A DNA stretch of 39,160 nucleotides from Myxococcota bacterium (GTDB taxonomy: Bacteria > Myxococcota_A > Polyangia > JAAYKL01). Numbering within the stretch: position 1 is the first letter of the stretch; every line of letters starts with the position of its first letter. The notes under the pieces were generated by a model that was not told the origin of the DNA, did no database searches, and was given only the letters and a program-made list of their open reading frames with translations. Location: positions 1 through 39,160 of the forward strand of contig JASJCT010000056.1 in NCBI GenBank assembly GCA_030065855.1, given 5' to 3'. Positions 26,705 through 35,176 of the stretch are shown piece after piece. The translations under genes and the position numbers were made by a program.

Positions 26705-28122
26705 TCGGATGCCTCTGATATTTCGGTATTCTGGTGCATCCTTTTTTCCATTGCTGCCTTGGCCTGCTCGGTGATATCTCCCATTTCATCTCCAAAAAAA
26801 TACTCAGGCCAATTCTGAATATTGCCGAACAGATCAATATCAAGAGGCTCGAGCTTTGCAGGCATTTTGGTGATATCCGCGAAGTAGGCCGATACTTTCT
26901 CTTTTGAAACAGCGTCCTCAGCAATTCGCCGCTGCAACCTCCTCAAGAAATGTTCCGAATGCGTCTCTATTACCAACTGAATATTTCTATCCAGTCCGTT
27001 CTCCTTGGAGTTGATCACATCAATCATCACATCGGCCAAAGCTGACTGAGCGCTCGGGTGCAGGTGGATCTCCGGTTGCTCCATCAGAATGATCGACCCT
27101 GCAGGAGCATAGAAGCACTGCACCAACACGGGCAACACCTGAGATATGCCAAAGCCGACATCGGGCAGGTCCACCCAATCCCTCGAACCCCTAGTGCGGA
27201 CCTTGACTTCGTATTCCTGCCGTTGCATAGATATGGGGTTGACCCTGAATTCTTCAATAAGCCCCATTTCTTTGAGCTTTGACGCTATAACTTCCTCGAA
27301 GGGTTTGGCTGGCGATGCTCTTTTGGCTCCTGGTCTGAGAAGACTAATCTTTCTGCTGCGTGAAGCCAATATGGCTGCGACTGCGTGTTCACCTGCAAAT
27401 CCAACACTCTCGGGATGAATGCCTGTCCACGAGTAGAGCCTTTCGGCCTTGGTACGAAGGGGGCCTAGGTATGACAAAGACCGAAACATCTTTTCGTGTT
27501 GCAGGTTTAGATCCTGCACAAATTCAGCGTTTTGGTGGTAGGCGACCACTTCCTCAGGAAATCCGTAGAAGCGCACAGGAGTGCCGGGGGACCAGGCACG
27601 TCCTCTCTGCCTTTTAAGAGAATATTTCTCAGCATGGACCTCATACTCGGATTTCGTTTGAAATTTATGCTGCATGCCGATTGATAAGTTGGGTGCATCA
27701 CCCTGCTTCAACTCGTACCTAAAATAATTGAGAACCGGGGTGTGCGGATTCCTGTCACTCGATCCGACCTCTGCTTGAAAAGTCAATTCGTTTCCTTCAA
27801 ATTCTTGTTTTGTTATCGGGTCCTTAATGCTCAAGCTTTTCGGCAGCGGCCAACTATATTCAAACGCGACCTTGTTCATTGGATCACGTCGAAAAACCAT
27901 CTCTTGATATGTTCCGAGCTGGATGGCCGAATTCTTCCCACCAGGGTAGAAAACGGCTTTCCGATCCGACGATTCGACGGTCTGTTTCAGCATCATTAAA
28001 AATTGGCCAATGCTGGATTTGCCTGAGCTATTGGCACCGAAGAATAGGGAAATTGGTGCCATGCGAATGGTGCCGGTATCTTTCCATCCCTTGAAATTTT
28101 GAATCTTCAATTGGTTTAGCAT
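26701..28122 (-). CDS. AAA15/OLD-like ATPase (DUF3696-type)
   Basis: A 473-residue SMC-like ATPase. It starts MLNQLKIQNFKGWKDTGTIR, and Walker A is FFGANSSGKSS (about 29-37). The C-terminal half has a signature-like GFGISQVLPVLVQ, Walker B in IILMEQPEIHLHP, and the H-loop region VIETHSEHFLRR. The end, LFGNIQNWPEYFFGDEMGD, resembles DUF3696. The upstream extension of the frame is not part of the fold; ATG at 28122 has AGAGGA ahead. It follows the CPBP gene by 14 bases and overlaps the PIN gene, so a run of four genes is likely co-transcribed. No TOPRIM domain is seen; the PIN protein may supply the nuclease. Confidence 0.88.
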   Translation of the reverse strand: MLNQLKIQNFKGWKDTGTIRMAPISLFFGANSSGKSSIGQFLMMLKQTVESSDRKAVFYPGGKNSAIQLGTYQEMVFRRDPMNKVAFEYSWPLPKSLSIKDPITKQEFEGNELTFQAEVGSSDRNPHTPVLNYFRYELKQGDAPNLSIGMQHKFQTKSEYEVHAEKYSLKRQRGRAWSPGTPVRFYGFPEEVVAYHQNAEFVQDLNLQHEKMFRSLSYLGPLRTKAERLYSWTGIHPESVGFAGEHAVAAILASRSRKISLLRPGAKRASPAKPFEEVIASKLKEMGLIEEFRVNPISMQRQEYEVKVRTRGSRDWVDLPDVGFGISQVLPVLVQCFYAPAGSIILMEQPEIHLHPSAQSALADVMIDVINSKENGLDRNIQLVIETHSEHFLRRLQRRIAEDAVSKEKVSAYFADITKMPAKLEPLDIDLFGNIQNWPEYFFGDEMGDITEQAKAAMEKRMHQNTEISEASE

Positions 28123-28136
28123 GGTATTTCTTTCCT

Positions 28137-29009
28137 CTAAAAGTGGCGTTGCCAGATGCACAGTACATCCATGAACAGGGCCACACCGACGTGAATCAAA
28201 ATCCCTCCCCAGATGGATCGGGTGCGCAGGGCCAAGGTGCCGAGCACGATCCCCGCGATCACCGCGGCAAAACATTCGATAAGGGGCTTTCCGATATGAA
28301 TCATGACGTATGGCACGGTCATGGCGAAAATGGCTGAGGATCCCATGGCGCGGCGCAAGGGCAGTATCATGAATCCCCGAAAGAAAAACTCAAGGGAGAA
28401 AAACTGGGCGATATAAAAGGACTCCCACACGACAAAGTCGAAAACAGACCGGTGGGCATTGGCGTAGAACGGATAATAACTGTTAAAGGACTCCCAAAAC
28501 GAGACAATGAACACGGGCACGATAACAATGCCGAACAGCACGCAGTAAATGCCTATATGTTGAGAAAACCCGCGCAGGGTAAGGCCCATGGACTGTCTTC
28601 GCAGTGTGGCAAAAGGCGCCATGGCCAAGAGTGGGATAATGAGAAATCCAAAAACACGCCAGGCCGCCCAGTAACACAGCTCGACCAATCGATAGGTCCC
28701 GGTGAGGTGTAAGTATCTGCTTAAACTGCCTTGGTCCGGTCGCAACCACTCGACCATCGCGTATGCAATGGGGTGGGCTTCCCGGTTCGATGGCGTGTCG
28801 ATAAACCGGATGATCGCCGAAAAGGTGCGGTCATCGCCCAGCGCCCCTTGGAGTACCAGGGAAACGGCGACCACAGAGAAAATATACGCAGCGATCACTG
28901 CGTCAGCCGTGTGGTTGGATGGGTTTCCAGCGCGGTAGGCTGTGGATTCGGCATCCAAGGTGCGCCATGTGTCCAAGAAAAACCGCCGGGGATGGAGCTC
29001 GGAAAGCAA
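28137..29009 (-). CDS. CPBP-family intramembrane metalloprotease
   Basis: A 290-residue polytopic membrane protein with about seven hydrophobic helices. CPBP motifs: SLEFFFRGFMILPLRR (Glu and Arg of EExxxR, the first Glu replaced by Leu), VPYVMIHIGKP (His), and GGILIHVGVALFMD (His plus Asp/Asn position). It starts with TTG at 29009, three bases after the gltX stop, with AGGAG inside the end of gltX; no later ATG precedes the first helix. The role is unknown; family members include CAAX-type proteases and bacteriocin immunity proteins. Confidence 0.85.
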   Translation of the reverse strand: MLSELHPRRFFLDTWRTLDAESTAYRAGNPSNHTADAVIAAYIFSVVAVSLVLQGALGDDRTFSAIIRFIDTPSNREAHPIAYAMVEWLRPDQGSLSRYLHLTGTYRLVELCYWAAWRVFGFLIIPLLAMAPFATLRRQSMGLTLRGFSQHIGIYCVLFGIVIVPVFIVSFWESFNSYYPFYANAHRSVFDFVVWESFYIAQFFSLEFFFRGFMILPLRRAMGSSAIFAMTVPYVMIHIGKPLIECFAAVIAGIVLGTLALRTRSIWGGILIHVGVALFMDVLCIWQRHF

Positions 29010-29012
29010 GCC

Positions 29013-30398
29013 TCACTGCTCCTGAGCGGCCCGTCGCAGACGGGTTATCGTGGCGTCGCGTCCCAAGACTGCCATCATTTCAAACAGCCCAGGCCCGGTT
29101 TCAGATCCGGTCAGGGCCACGCGGCAGGGCTGGGCCACGTGCTTGAGCTTGATACTGCGTTGGGTACAAAATGCCTTGATCGCATCGCTTACGGAGTCCT
29201 CAGACCACGGTTCCAGCCCCTCCAATGCCGAGGCCAACGCCTCGAGATGGGCCTTTGCATCGTCTGTCAAGTGCTTGGCCACTGCCTTTTCATCGAGTGG
29301 GACCGCTGCATCTTGCAAAAAGTAAAAACAAATACCGTCGGCCAACTCTCTCAATGTTTTAGACTTGGTGCGTCGAGATGCAATTGCCCCGGTTAGCTTG
29401 GGATCTCCTGGGTCTACGGCAATGCCGAGGGCTTCCAAAAAAGGCGCGGTTAGGCGCGCGAGCCGTGTGCTGTCGCAGGCCTGGATGTGCTGGTGGTTGG
29501 TCCAGGTCATTTTTTCCAAGTTGAGCGTGCCCTCTGATCGATTGACGTCCCCTAAATCAAAGGCTGCTACCAGCGCCTCTGGCGAAAAGATCTCCTGGTC
29601 GCCGTGGGACCACCCCAGCCGGACGATGTAATTGTTCACCGCCTCTGGGAGATAGCCCTGTTCGCGATACGATTCGATACCCGCGGATCGCAGGCGTTTT
29701 GACAAACCGAGGATCAGGGGCAGATGGCCAAACGCAGGCACCTTTAGGCCGAGGCCCTCGTAAATACGGATCTGCTTAGGCGTGTTGGTCAGGTGATCCT
29801 TGCCGCGGATGACTTGGGTGATCCCCATGGCTGCGTCATCCACGACCACGGCAAAGTTGTACAGGGGAGATCCGTCTGAGCGGGCGATGACCAGGTCTTC
29901 GAGCTCCTCATTCGCCGTGACAATACGGCCCATGACCAGATCATCAAAGACAGTCTCACCGGACGTGGGCATACGAAAGCGCCAGACAAACGGTTTGTCC
30001 GGGTCATCCGGCTTCCCGTCGCATCGCCCGTCGTATTGTGTGGTGCGCCCGGCTTTGATCGCCTGCTCGCGCATGGCCGCCCGATCCTCGGGCGTACAGT
30101 AGCATTTGTAGACCCGCTGCTGTTCGATGAGCGTGTCAAGGGCGGCTTTATGCGCGCTGAGGCGCTGGGATTGGAACACCGGATCCTCGTCCCAATCCAT
30201 GCCCAACCACGCCAGGGCATCTGTAATGGCCCGGGTCGAGGCCGCTGTGGATCTCTGTCGATCCGTATCCTCGATGCGAAGCAGGAATTTTCCGCCGTTG
30301 TGGCGGGCCCAGAGCCAATTGAACAGCGCTGTCCTCGCACCACCCAGGTGCAGCACACCTGTCGGAGAGGGCGCAAACCTTACGCGAATGTCAGACAT
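29013..30398 (-). CDS. gltX: Glutamate-tRNA ligase with an altered KMSKS loop
   Basis: Charges tRNA with glutamate; 461 residues, normal length. The class I HIGH-like motif is APSPTGVLHLGGARTALFNW. The C-terminal anticodon domain ends with the usual VAQPCRVALTGSETGPGLFE. The KMSKS region is odd: it reads HLPLILG-LSKRLRSAG. Most relatives read LILG-(PDGK)K-LSKRHGA, so about five residues including the first catalytic Lys are missing and HG is LR. The ATG at 30398 follows GAGGTG; a GTG nine bases upstream is less likely. A second GluRS elsewhere, or changed specificity, is possible. Confidence 0.93.
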   Translation of the reverse strand: MSDIRVRFAPSPTGVLHLGGARTALFNWLWARHNGGKFLLRIEDTDRQRSTAASTRAITDALAWLGMDWDEDPVFQSQRLSAHKAALDTLIEQQRVYKCYCTPEDRAAMREQAIKAGRTTQYDGRCDGKPDDPDKPFVWRFRMPTSGETVFDDLVMGRIVTANEELEDLVIARSDGSPLYNFAVVVDDAAMGITQVIRGKDHLTNTPKQIRIYEGLGLKVPAFGHLPLILGLSKRLRSAGIESYREQGYLPEAVNNYIVRLGWSHGDQEIFSPEALVAAFDLGDVNRSEGTLNLEKMTWTNHQHIQACDSTRLARLTAPFLEALGIAVDPGDPKLTGAIASRRTKSKTLRELADGICFYFLQDAAVPLDEKAVAKHLTDDAKAHLEALASALEGLEPWSEDSVSDAIKAFCTQRSIKLKHVAQPCRVALTGSETGPGLFEMMAVLGRDATITRLRRAAQEQ

Positions 30399-30558
30399 TG
30401 AAATCACCTCGTATGAACCGTTTGGTCAGTAGCAGATGATGCCCTTGCTGTACAGATATCCCAATACCTTAATCCATTGAGTAGCAAATGGTTTGAGTGT
30501 AAACTGAAATGCGCGTAGCTTTTTAACGCCTTTCAGGGTTGCTAAAAAGGGTGGAACC

Positions 30559-31380
30559 ATGCTTCGACAAGAATGGATAGCTGCAATAAAGCGATTCGTA
30601 GTGACACTCATGGTGGTTCTATTTGGGACCGGACCTGCCCTGGCAGCGGTCGTCCATGTGCCCAGCCCAATTGACGCCGCAGCCGTGTTTGTCACCAATC
30701 CCTCTGGGCAAGAACCCACTGATCCGGGTGTGGTGCGGCTCACCGCCACTGGTCATGACGGAGCACGGATGGTCGTGGACAGGGCTGCGGTGATCACTGC
30801 AGCAGTCAACACCCGGGTGCGGATCACGAGCAGTGACGATCGACCAAAGATCAGTTTGGAAGGCGGTGGGGTTCGCGTGCAAGCCGGCTCCAAAGGGGTT
30901 TTACTTTTAATAGATGCGTTTACACTCCACGCGATCGGGGTAGAGCTCCTCCTGACCCGCTTCGAAGGCAGCTGGCTCGTCCATGTGGTGGCCTTGCTGC
31001 CCCAAGGCACGGCAACCATTGTCCCAACTGTGGTGCCGTCTCCCCCAGCCACCCAAGCTACAGAGGTATCTGGCATTGATACAGATGCCGCAGCCCCCCC
31101 TGCGCCGGCACCTATCTCGTTGAAATCAAAGGAAACCCTGCGCTTAAAGGGGGATGCCGATCCCAGGATAGTCAACCAGGCCGAGGCCGCGCATCTCAAG
31201 AATCTGGCCTTGCGCCTCAGCGACCGTCCCGGTTCGATTGAATTGGTACCCGAGGACATAGAGGATCCAGCTGACACGGCAATCGCGCACGCCGCTGGTG
31301 AGGACGCCACAGCTGAGGTTGAAATCGAGGACATCGAAGTGGAGATCGAAGCCGACTGCATCGAGATCTGCATGGACTAA
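30559..31380 (+). CDS. Secreted FecR-like protein A, acidic C-terminus with CxExCxD tail
   Basis: A 273-residue protein with a signal peptide (about 1-29, GTGPALAAVV). The mature N-terminus VVHVPSPIDAAA matches IVHVPSPLANDA of the protein at 37117-38007. A beta-rich segment (about 70-150, RMVVDRAAVITAAVNTRVRI) has the look of a FecR/OstA-like fold, then a Pro/Ala hinge, and a C-terminal acidic stretch ending DCIEICMD. The FecR call is weak; the paralogy is clear. It is convergent with the response-regulator-like gene (12 bases between ends). A role as redox-active or metal-binding envelope protein is inferred from the tail. Confidence 0.65.
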   Translation: MLRQEWIAAIKRFVVTLMVVLFGTGPALAAVVHVPSPIDAAAVFVTNPSGQEPTDPGVVRLTATGHDGARMVVDRAAVITAAVNTRVRITSSDDRPKISLEGGGVRVQAGSKGVLLLIDAFTLHAIGVELLLTRFEGSWLVHVVALLPQGTATIVPTVVPSPPATQATEVSGIDTDAAAPPAPAPISLKSKETLRLKGDADPRIVNQAEAAHLKNLALRLSDRPGSIELVPEDIEDPADTAIAHAAGEDATAEVEIEDIEVEIEADCIEICMD

Positions 31381-31392
31381 TATTATCCCCAT

Positions 31393-32226
31393 TCAGGGCT
31401 GCTGGCGCACTCGACTTATCAGGCGACTCAGAATTCGGGAGCGCAGCGGGCGCTGGAGTACCTCAGTCGCACCAGAACCGAGCGCTGTTCGAATGATCTC
31501 TGGGGTCAGAGAGAGACTCGTGGCCACCACTTCTGATGCCTGCGTGCCCTCGTCTGAGGTCATACTACGCACAGCTGAAAATCCATCCACACCGCCCAAG
31601 AACAGGTCGAAGATAATGAGCCGGGGTCGAAGGCGGCCCGCGACCACCAGGGCTGCTGTGGATGATTGGGAAACAACGCCGGTAATCCCAGTGTCAGGGC
31701 CGGTGAGATTGCGAAACACCTCGATAGCGCTGCGGTCATTATCGGCGAGCAGAATACAGGGCTCATCTTCTTCGGTATCGCGGACATCGCTGCTGAGCCG
31801 CTTGGTCCGCCGATGGTAGTGCCCGGCTGACCTTCGGATCACCCGGCACATGGTACCCCCGCCGCCAGTGATCGACATCACCTGGTAATCGGTCGGCAAC
31901 ACGACTTGTTCAGCTAGGAATCGGATCAACTTGTCTTCGTTACCCAGTATTCGCATGGCCTCGGCAGCCGATAGATACCCGGCTGCCACTTGAGAGAGAA
32001 TTGATATATCAACATCAAACGCCTGGGACAGGGCGAGCAGCCGCGCCGCATCAACCACGGCGATCTGACCGTGCTTCCAGCGACTGGTGCGCGCGCTTTC
32101 AAACCCGACGAGGCGACCGATTTCCACATCGCGAATCTTGCCCTCGGCCTCGCGGCTATCTGCGATCGCTCTTATGAGTCGAAATAACTCTCGACTCGCC
32201 GGAAAAAGTGTTGTTGTTTGGGGCAT
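31393..32226 (-). CDS. HTH plus receiver-domain regulator
   Basis: A 277-residue protein. The N-terminal 75 residues look like an XRE/Cro-type helix-turn-helix (RDVEIGRLVGFESARTSRWK, then VVDAARLLALSQAFDV). The C-terminal 120 residues are a CheY-like receiver: ILLADNDRSAIEVF, phospho-acceptor Asp in LIIFDLFLGGVDGF, ATSLSLTP, and LQRPL where KP is usual. Lys to Arg at that site suggests altered phosphorylation control. It is divergent from the thioredoxin-like lipoprotein gene across 305 bases, so it may regulate the island; this is inference. Confidence 0.78.
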   Translation of the reverse strand: MPQTTTLFPASRELFRLIRAIADSREAEGKIRDVEIGRLVGFESARTSRWKHGQIAVVDAARLLALSQAFDVDISILSQVAAGYLSAAEAMRILGNEDKLIRFLAEQVVLPTDYQVMSITGGGGTMCRVIRRSAGHYHRRTKRLSSDVRDTEEDEPCILLADNDRSAIEVFRNLTGPDTGITGVVSQSSTAALVVAGRLRPRLIIFDLFLGGVDGFSAVRSMTSDEGTQASEVVATSLSLTPEIIRTALGSGATEVLQRPLRSRILSRLISRVRQQP

Positions 32227-32531
32227 GTTTCTGACTTTTTCGGCCGGACCGCACTAAAGAATGCCGCCCACAAAACTGTCTCCTGTCTATCAAATAACCA
32301 GATTTGAATCCAGCACTGAAAGCGGACATATTATCAGAATACAATAAGAGGTTTTGACGAATTTACCGATTTTTGTGGAATTTCCTTGTAATGCGTGCAG
32401 AAGGCATGCATAAATATGAGATAATAAACGCATGGGTCCAAAGATTTTCAGAACCGGACTTTAGAACAGATTGGACAGAAAACGCAGCCTTCTTAAGGAT
32501 CTCTACTCTTTAGTGAAAGGATAATCGGAAA
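32227..32531. other. Divergent intergenic region with a possible operator
   Basis: No gene seen. ATGCGTGC-agaag-GCATGCAT (32391-32411) is a near-perfect inverted repeat, one mismatch in eight. It lies 120 bases before the lipoprotein start and could bind the HTH regulator encoded on the other side. No clear -35/-10 pair could be fixed. Confidence 0.35.
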
Positions 32532-33338
32532 ATGAGTATTGTTCGAAACGAAAAGACAAGGGAACTGACTTGCCTGTTGGGGGCACTCGGTCTGCTGGGA
32601 ATAATCTGCGCCATGGGCGCATGTACAGGGGACGATGCAGATCCCCCTGACGATTCGAACAGCGATACCGATTCAGATACTGATTCAGATTCAGATTCGG
32701 ACGCGGACACGGATACCGACACTGATACTGATACGGATACCGACACTGACACGGATACGGATACCGACACTGACACGGATACGGATACCGACACTGACAC
32801 GGATACCGACACTGACACAGACACCGATACGGATACGGACACCGATACGAACACCGATACGAACTTTGATATGTGCGAAAACTACCCCACCTCAGCCAAC
32901 AACTTCGAAGAAGGGGAAGTGATTCGCAACTATCTGTTCTTCGACCAAAATGACGATCAAATTGAGGTGTGTGAGTTTGCCAAAGAAAATCGGCTACTGC
33001 TCATCAAGCTCAACGTCGACGGGTGCGGGAGCGCTGCCCAAGAGGTGCCTGACCTTGCAGCCATGGCCGACAAATACGAAGACGACGGCGTGGTCATTGT
33101 CGAAGTGATCAAGCCGGCCACGTCTGCCATGTATCTTGAGAATCATTGTCAGGGCTACGATCATTTGGGCGTGCGCACCGAGCCAAAGGAGATCGTCTTT
33201 ACAGATTATGAGGTAACCGAGATTCTCATCGGATGTGGCCTATATACGCTGATCGATCTGACCACAATGAAAGTAATCAAGTCTCTTTGCGGTGACAAAC
33301 TCGAGGACGCTGAGACCTGTATCACCGACCATCTCTAA
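32532..33338 (+). CDS. Thioredoxin-fold lipoprotein with CGSA in place of CxxC
   Basis: A 268-residue protein: lipobox MGAC (Cys31), SD/TD linker (about 43-113), then a redox-like domain. LFFDQNDDQIEVCEFAKENR and LLLIKLNVDGCGSAAQEVPDLAAMADKYEDDGVV match the same stretch in the predicted selenoproteins at 34174-34983 and 38237-38941. The active-site position is Cys165-Gly-Ser-Ala168, so it has a single Cys with no resolving partner, unlike its neighbours. A one-Cys redox or a binding role is possible. First gene of the plus-strand series of envelope proteins. Confidence 0.78.
   Translation: MSIVRNEKTRELTCLLGALGLLGIICAMGACTGDDADPPDDSNSDTDSDTDSDSDSDADTDTDTDTDTDTDTDTDTDTDTDTDTDTDTDTDTDTDTDTDTDTDTDTNTDTNFDMCENYPTSANNFEEGEVIRNYLFFDQNDDQIEVCEFAKENRLLLIKLNVDGCGSAAQEVPDLAAMADKYEDDGVVIVEVIKPATSAMYLENHCQGYDHLGVRTEPKEIVFTDYEVTEILIGCGLYTLIDLTTMKVIKSLCGDKLEDAETCITDHL
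32658..32868 (+). repeat. Hexanucleotide tract coding the SD/TD linker
   Basis: Tandem six-base units such as GATACCGACACT encode Thr-Asp pairs. Unit-number change would only alter linker length. Confidence 0.85.
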
Positions 33339-33425
33339 CCTATCAGATATACTTATGGGAGAAGAATGCACCGTAAGAAAGCATGGGTTGACAGCTGGGG
33401 TTATTGTATAGGAAATTAGTAGACT

Positions 33426-34142
33426 ATGAGCATATTCACGAAAACTTACGATAACTTGGGCATCTCAGTACTTATACTGATTTATCTTTTTGCGACGGGA
33501 TGTCGGGATCCCGAGTTTGAAACCGCCCCATGGCGCATCGACGGTTTTGATCCCGGCGTTTCTGGGGCTGGCCCTGCACCCCTGTGTCCACCCGGATCAG
33601 AGCAACCCATTAACAACAGCCTGAGTCCATATGAGGGCGGAGAGGTGTACCCGGACCTGGTGGTGGAGATCTTTTCGTATTTCCGCTGTGCCAATTGCGC
33701 CAAGCTCTCCGAATCCCTAAGTGAAATACTGGTACGCCGCGAAGATATACGCGAGCGGGTACTGTTTTACTTTCATCACTTCCCACTCTATGAGCACGAG
33801 ACCGCGATGCGACTCCATGCGGCGACGATTGCGGTTCATGAGCAAGACCCAGCCGGGTTTTGGCAGATTCACGATATGATTTTCGATGCACTTCGGCAGA
33901 TACCACCTCAGCTGTACCAACCCGAGGATATCGAGGCCTTTGCAAGGGATATCCTGAAGTTGGATATGGCCGCCTATAGCAATACTGCGAATTCAGACGA
34001 GACTATGAGTCGTATCTTGTGGGACAAGAAACAGGGCACAGACCTGGATCTCTTGGGGACACCGGGCATTGTGATCTGCGGCAGGCCCGTCGAAGGGGGG
34101 TGGCCAGAACTAGAGGCGGCGGTGGATGAATATCTATACTAA
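33426..34142 (+). CDS. DsbA-like thiol oxidoreductase lipoprotein
   Basis: A 238-residue protein anchored by lipobox FATGC (Cys26). The thioredoxin fold starts VVEIFSYFRCANCAKLSESL, with CANC at 88-91. A helical insertion follows (about 125-195), and LDLLGTPGIVICG supplies the cis-Pro loop. This is the layout of the DsbA/Thioredoxin_4 group, including DsbA-like proteins that act as periplasmic oxidases or isomerase partners. The start (ATG) has only a weak ribosome site. It lies 31 bases upstream of the UxxU gene, so the two are probably co-transcribed. Confidence 0.88.
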   Translation: MSIFTKTYDNLGISVLILIYLFATGCRDPEFETAPWRIDGFDPGVSGAGPAPLCPPGSEQPINNSLSPYEGGEVYPDLVVEIFSYFRCANCAKLSESLSEILVRREDIRERVLFYFHHFPLYEHETAMRLHAATIAVHEQDPAGFWQIHDMIFDALRQIPPQLYQPEDIEAFARDILKLDMAAYSNTANSDETMSRILWDKKQGTDLDLLGTPGIVICGRPVEGGWPELEAAVDEYLY

Positions 34143-34173
34143 TACTAGTAAAGTCGCAAAGGAGAGACATAGA

Positions 34174-34983
34174 ATGAATAAACAGGTGCTGGTCTGGCTC
34201 GTGTTGGTGGTTGCCGTTTGCTCACTTATGGGGTGTGCAGATGACGACGACAGTGCAGCGACCGACGATCCATGGGACACAGGGGGCGATACCGGAACCG
34301 AGGACACGGAATCCGGGTCTGACATGCCCAATTACGTCTGTATCGACGATACCGAGCCCATCGATGAAGCTGTTTGTGGGCCCTATCCAGAGCAGGAGAT
34401 TTGGGATATGGACGCCGTGGTGCCAAACATGCAGTTCAAGGCGTACTACGACCGGGATTGCGATGGTACTGTCGAGCTCACGACGTTGGACCTCTACCGG
34501 GACGTCTATTGCCAGAGAGACAGGATTAAATCCCTCGCCCTGGTCGTGGGTTCCTACTGCGGCGAACAAACCGGCCAAACATGATCGTTTTGAGTACCCG
34601 CATCGCCACGGTTCGTGGCGCTAGCAAATAGGCAGGATCAGATTCGCCAAGCAAATGGCGAGCTTATCGGCCTATTCTTTTTCGACGTCGTGTTGGAGCA
34701 GATACTCGAAGCAAAAGAAACAAGTGAGATGATGGATACCTTTGGCTGGCGCGGTGGCTGGCGCATCGAAGATACGAACCTGGATATATTCGACTCCCAT
34801 GGGGATGGCGGTGGCGTGCAGACCCGGTTTTTGAGGCGCTTTCCGATTGTCTACGTCATCGAAACAGCGACCATGCGCGTGGTTGCCGGAGAAAAAGGAG
34901 ACGAATACAACGTACCGGACGACGGCGGGCAGCCCCTACAGCTAGACGTGATCGCCGAAATGCAGGCCATCAATCAGAAGTAA
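34174..34983 (+). CDS. Thioredoxin-fold lipoprotein, predicted selenoprotein with U-S-F-U
   Basis: Two in-frame TGAs, at 34582-34584 and 34591-34593, fall nine bases apart. Read as Sec they give one 269-residue protein. It has lipobox LMGC (Cys18), a short acidic linker, then LALVVGSYCGEQTGQT-U-SF-U-VPASPRFV. That is a thioredoxin-like strand, loop and helix in which C-x-x-C is U-x-x-U (Sec137, Sec140). Both halves are intact and continue the fold (GELIGLFFFDVV, RRFPIVYVIETATMRVV). UxxU motifs that form a diselenide are known in SelL-type peroxiredoxin-like proteins, but membership of that family is not shown. Start ATG 34174 has AAAGGAGAG ahead. Alternative: two nonsense mutations exactly at both redox sites, unlikely. 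Confidence 0.82.
34604..34620 (+). promoter_or_regulatory. Candidate SECIS hairpin of the UxxU gene
   Basis: CGCCACG-GTT-CGTGGCG is a perfect 7-bp stem with a three-base loop that begins with G. The loop starts 17 bases after the second TGA. It is the cleanest of the four candidate hairpins and could serve both TGAs. Confidence 0.65.
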
Positions 34984-35038
34984 GGCAGTAGCCTTTGATC
35001 TATTGCTATGTGAATCTCAAAATGTCGGAAAAAAGAAC

Positions 35039-35134
35039 TCCCCCTTTAAAAAAGGGGGGACGGGGGATTTCGTTTTTCCCGATTGCGCGACGGGGCGACA
35101 AAATCCCCCTAACCCCCTTTTGCAAGGGGGAATT
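35039..35134. repeat. Inverted pair of C5T/AG5 repeats
   Basis: CTCCCCCTTT...GGGGGATTT (35039-35070) and AAAATCCCCCTAACCCCC...GGGGGAATTT (35100-35134) are opposite-orientation copies of the family seen at 6849 and 38978. They lie just upstream of the TPR/barrel gene and could form a large hairpin in the leader. Confidence 0.75.
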
Positions 35135-35176
35135 TACAAACCTGACCCGACAACAAGGAGTCGAGAGCAGTCAACG

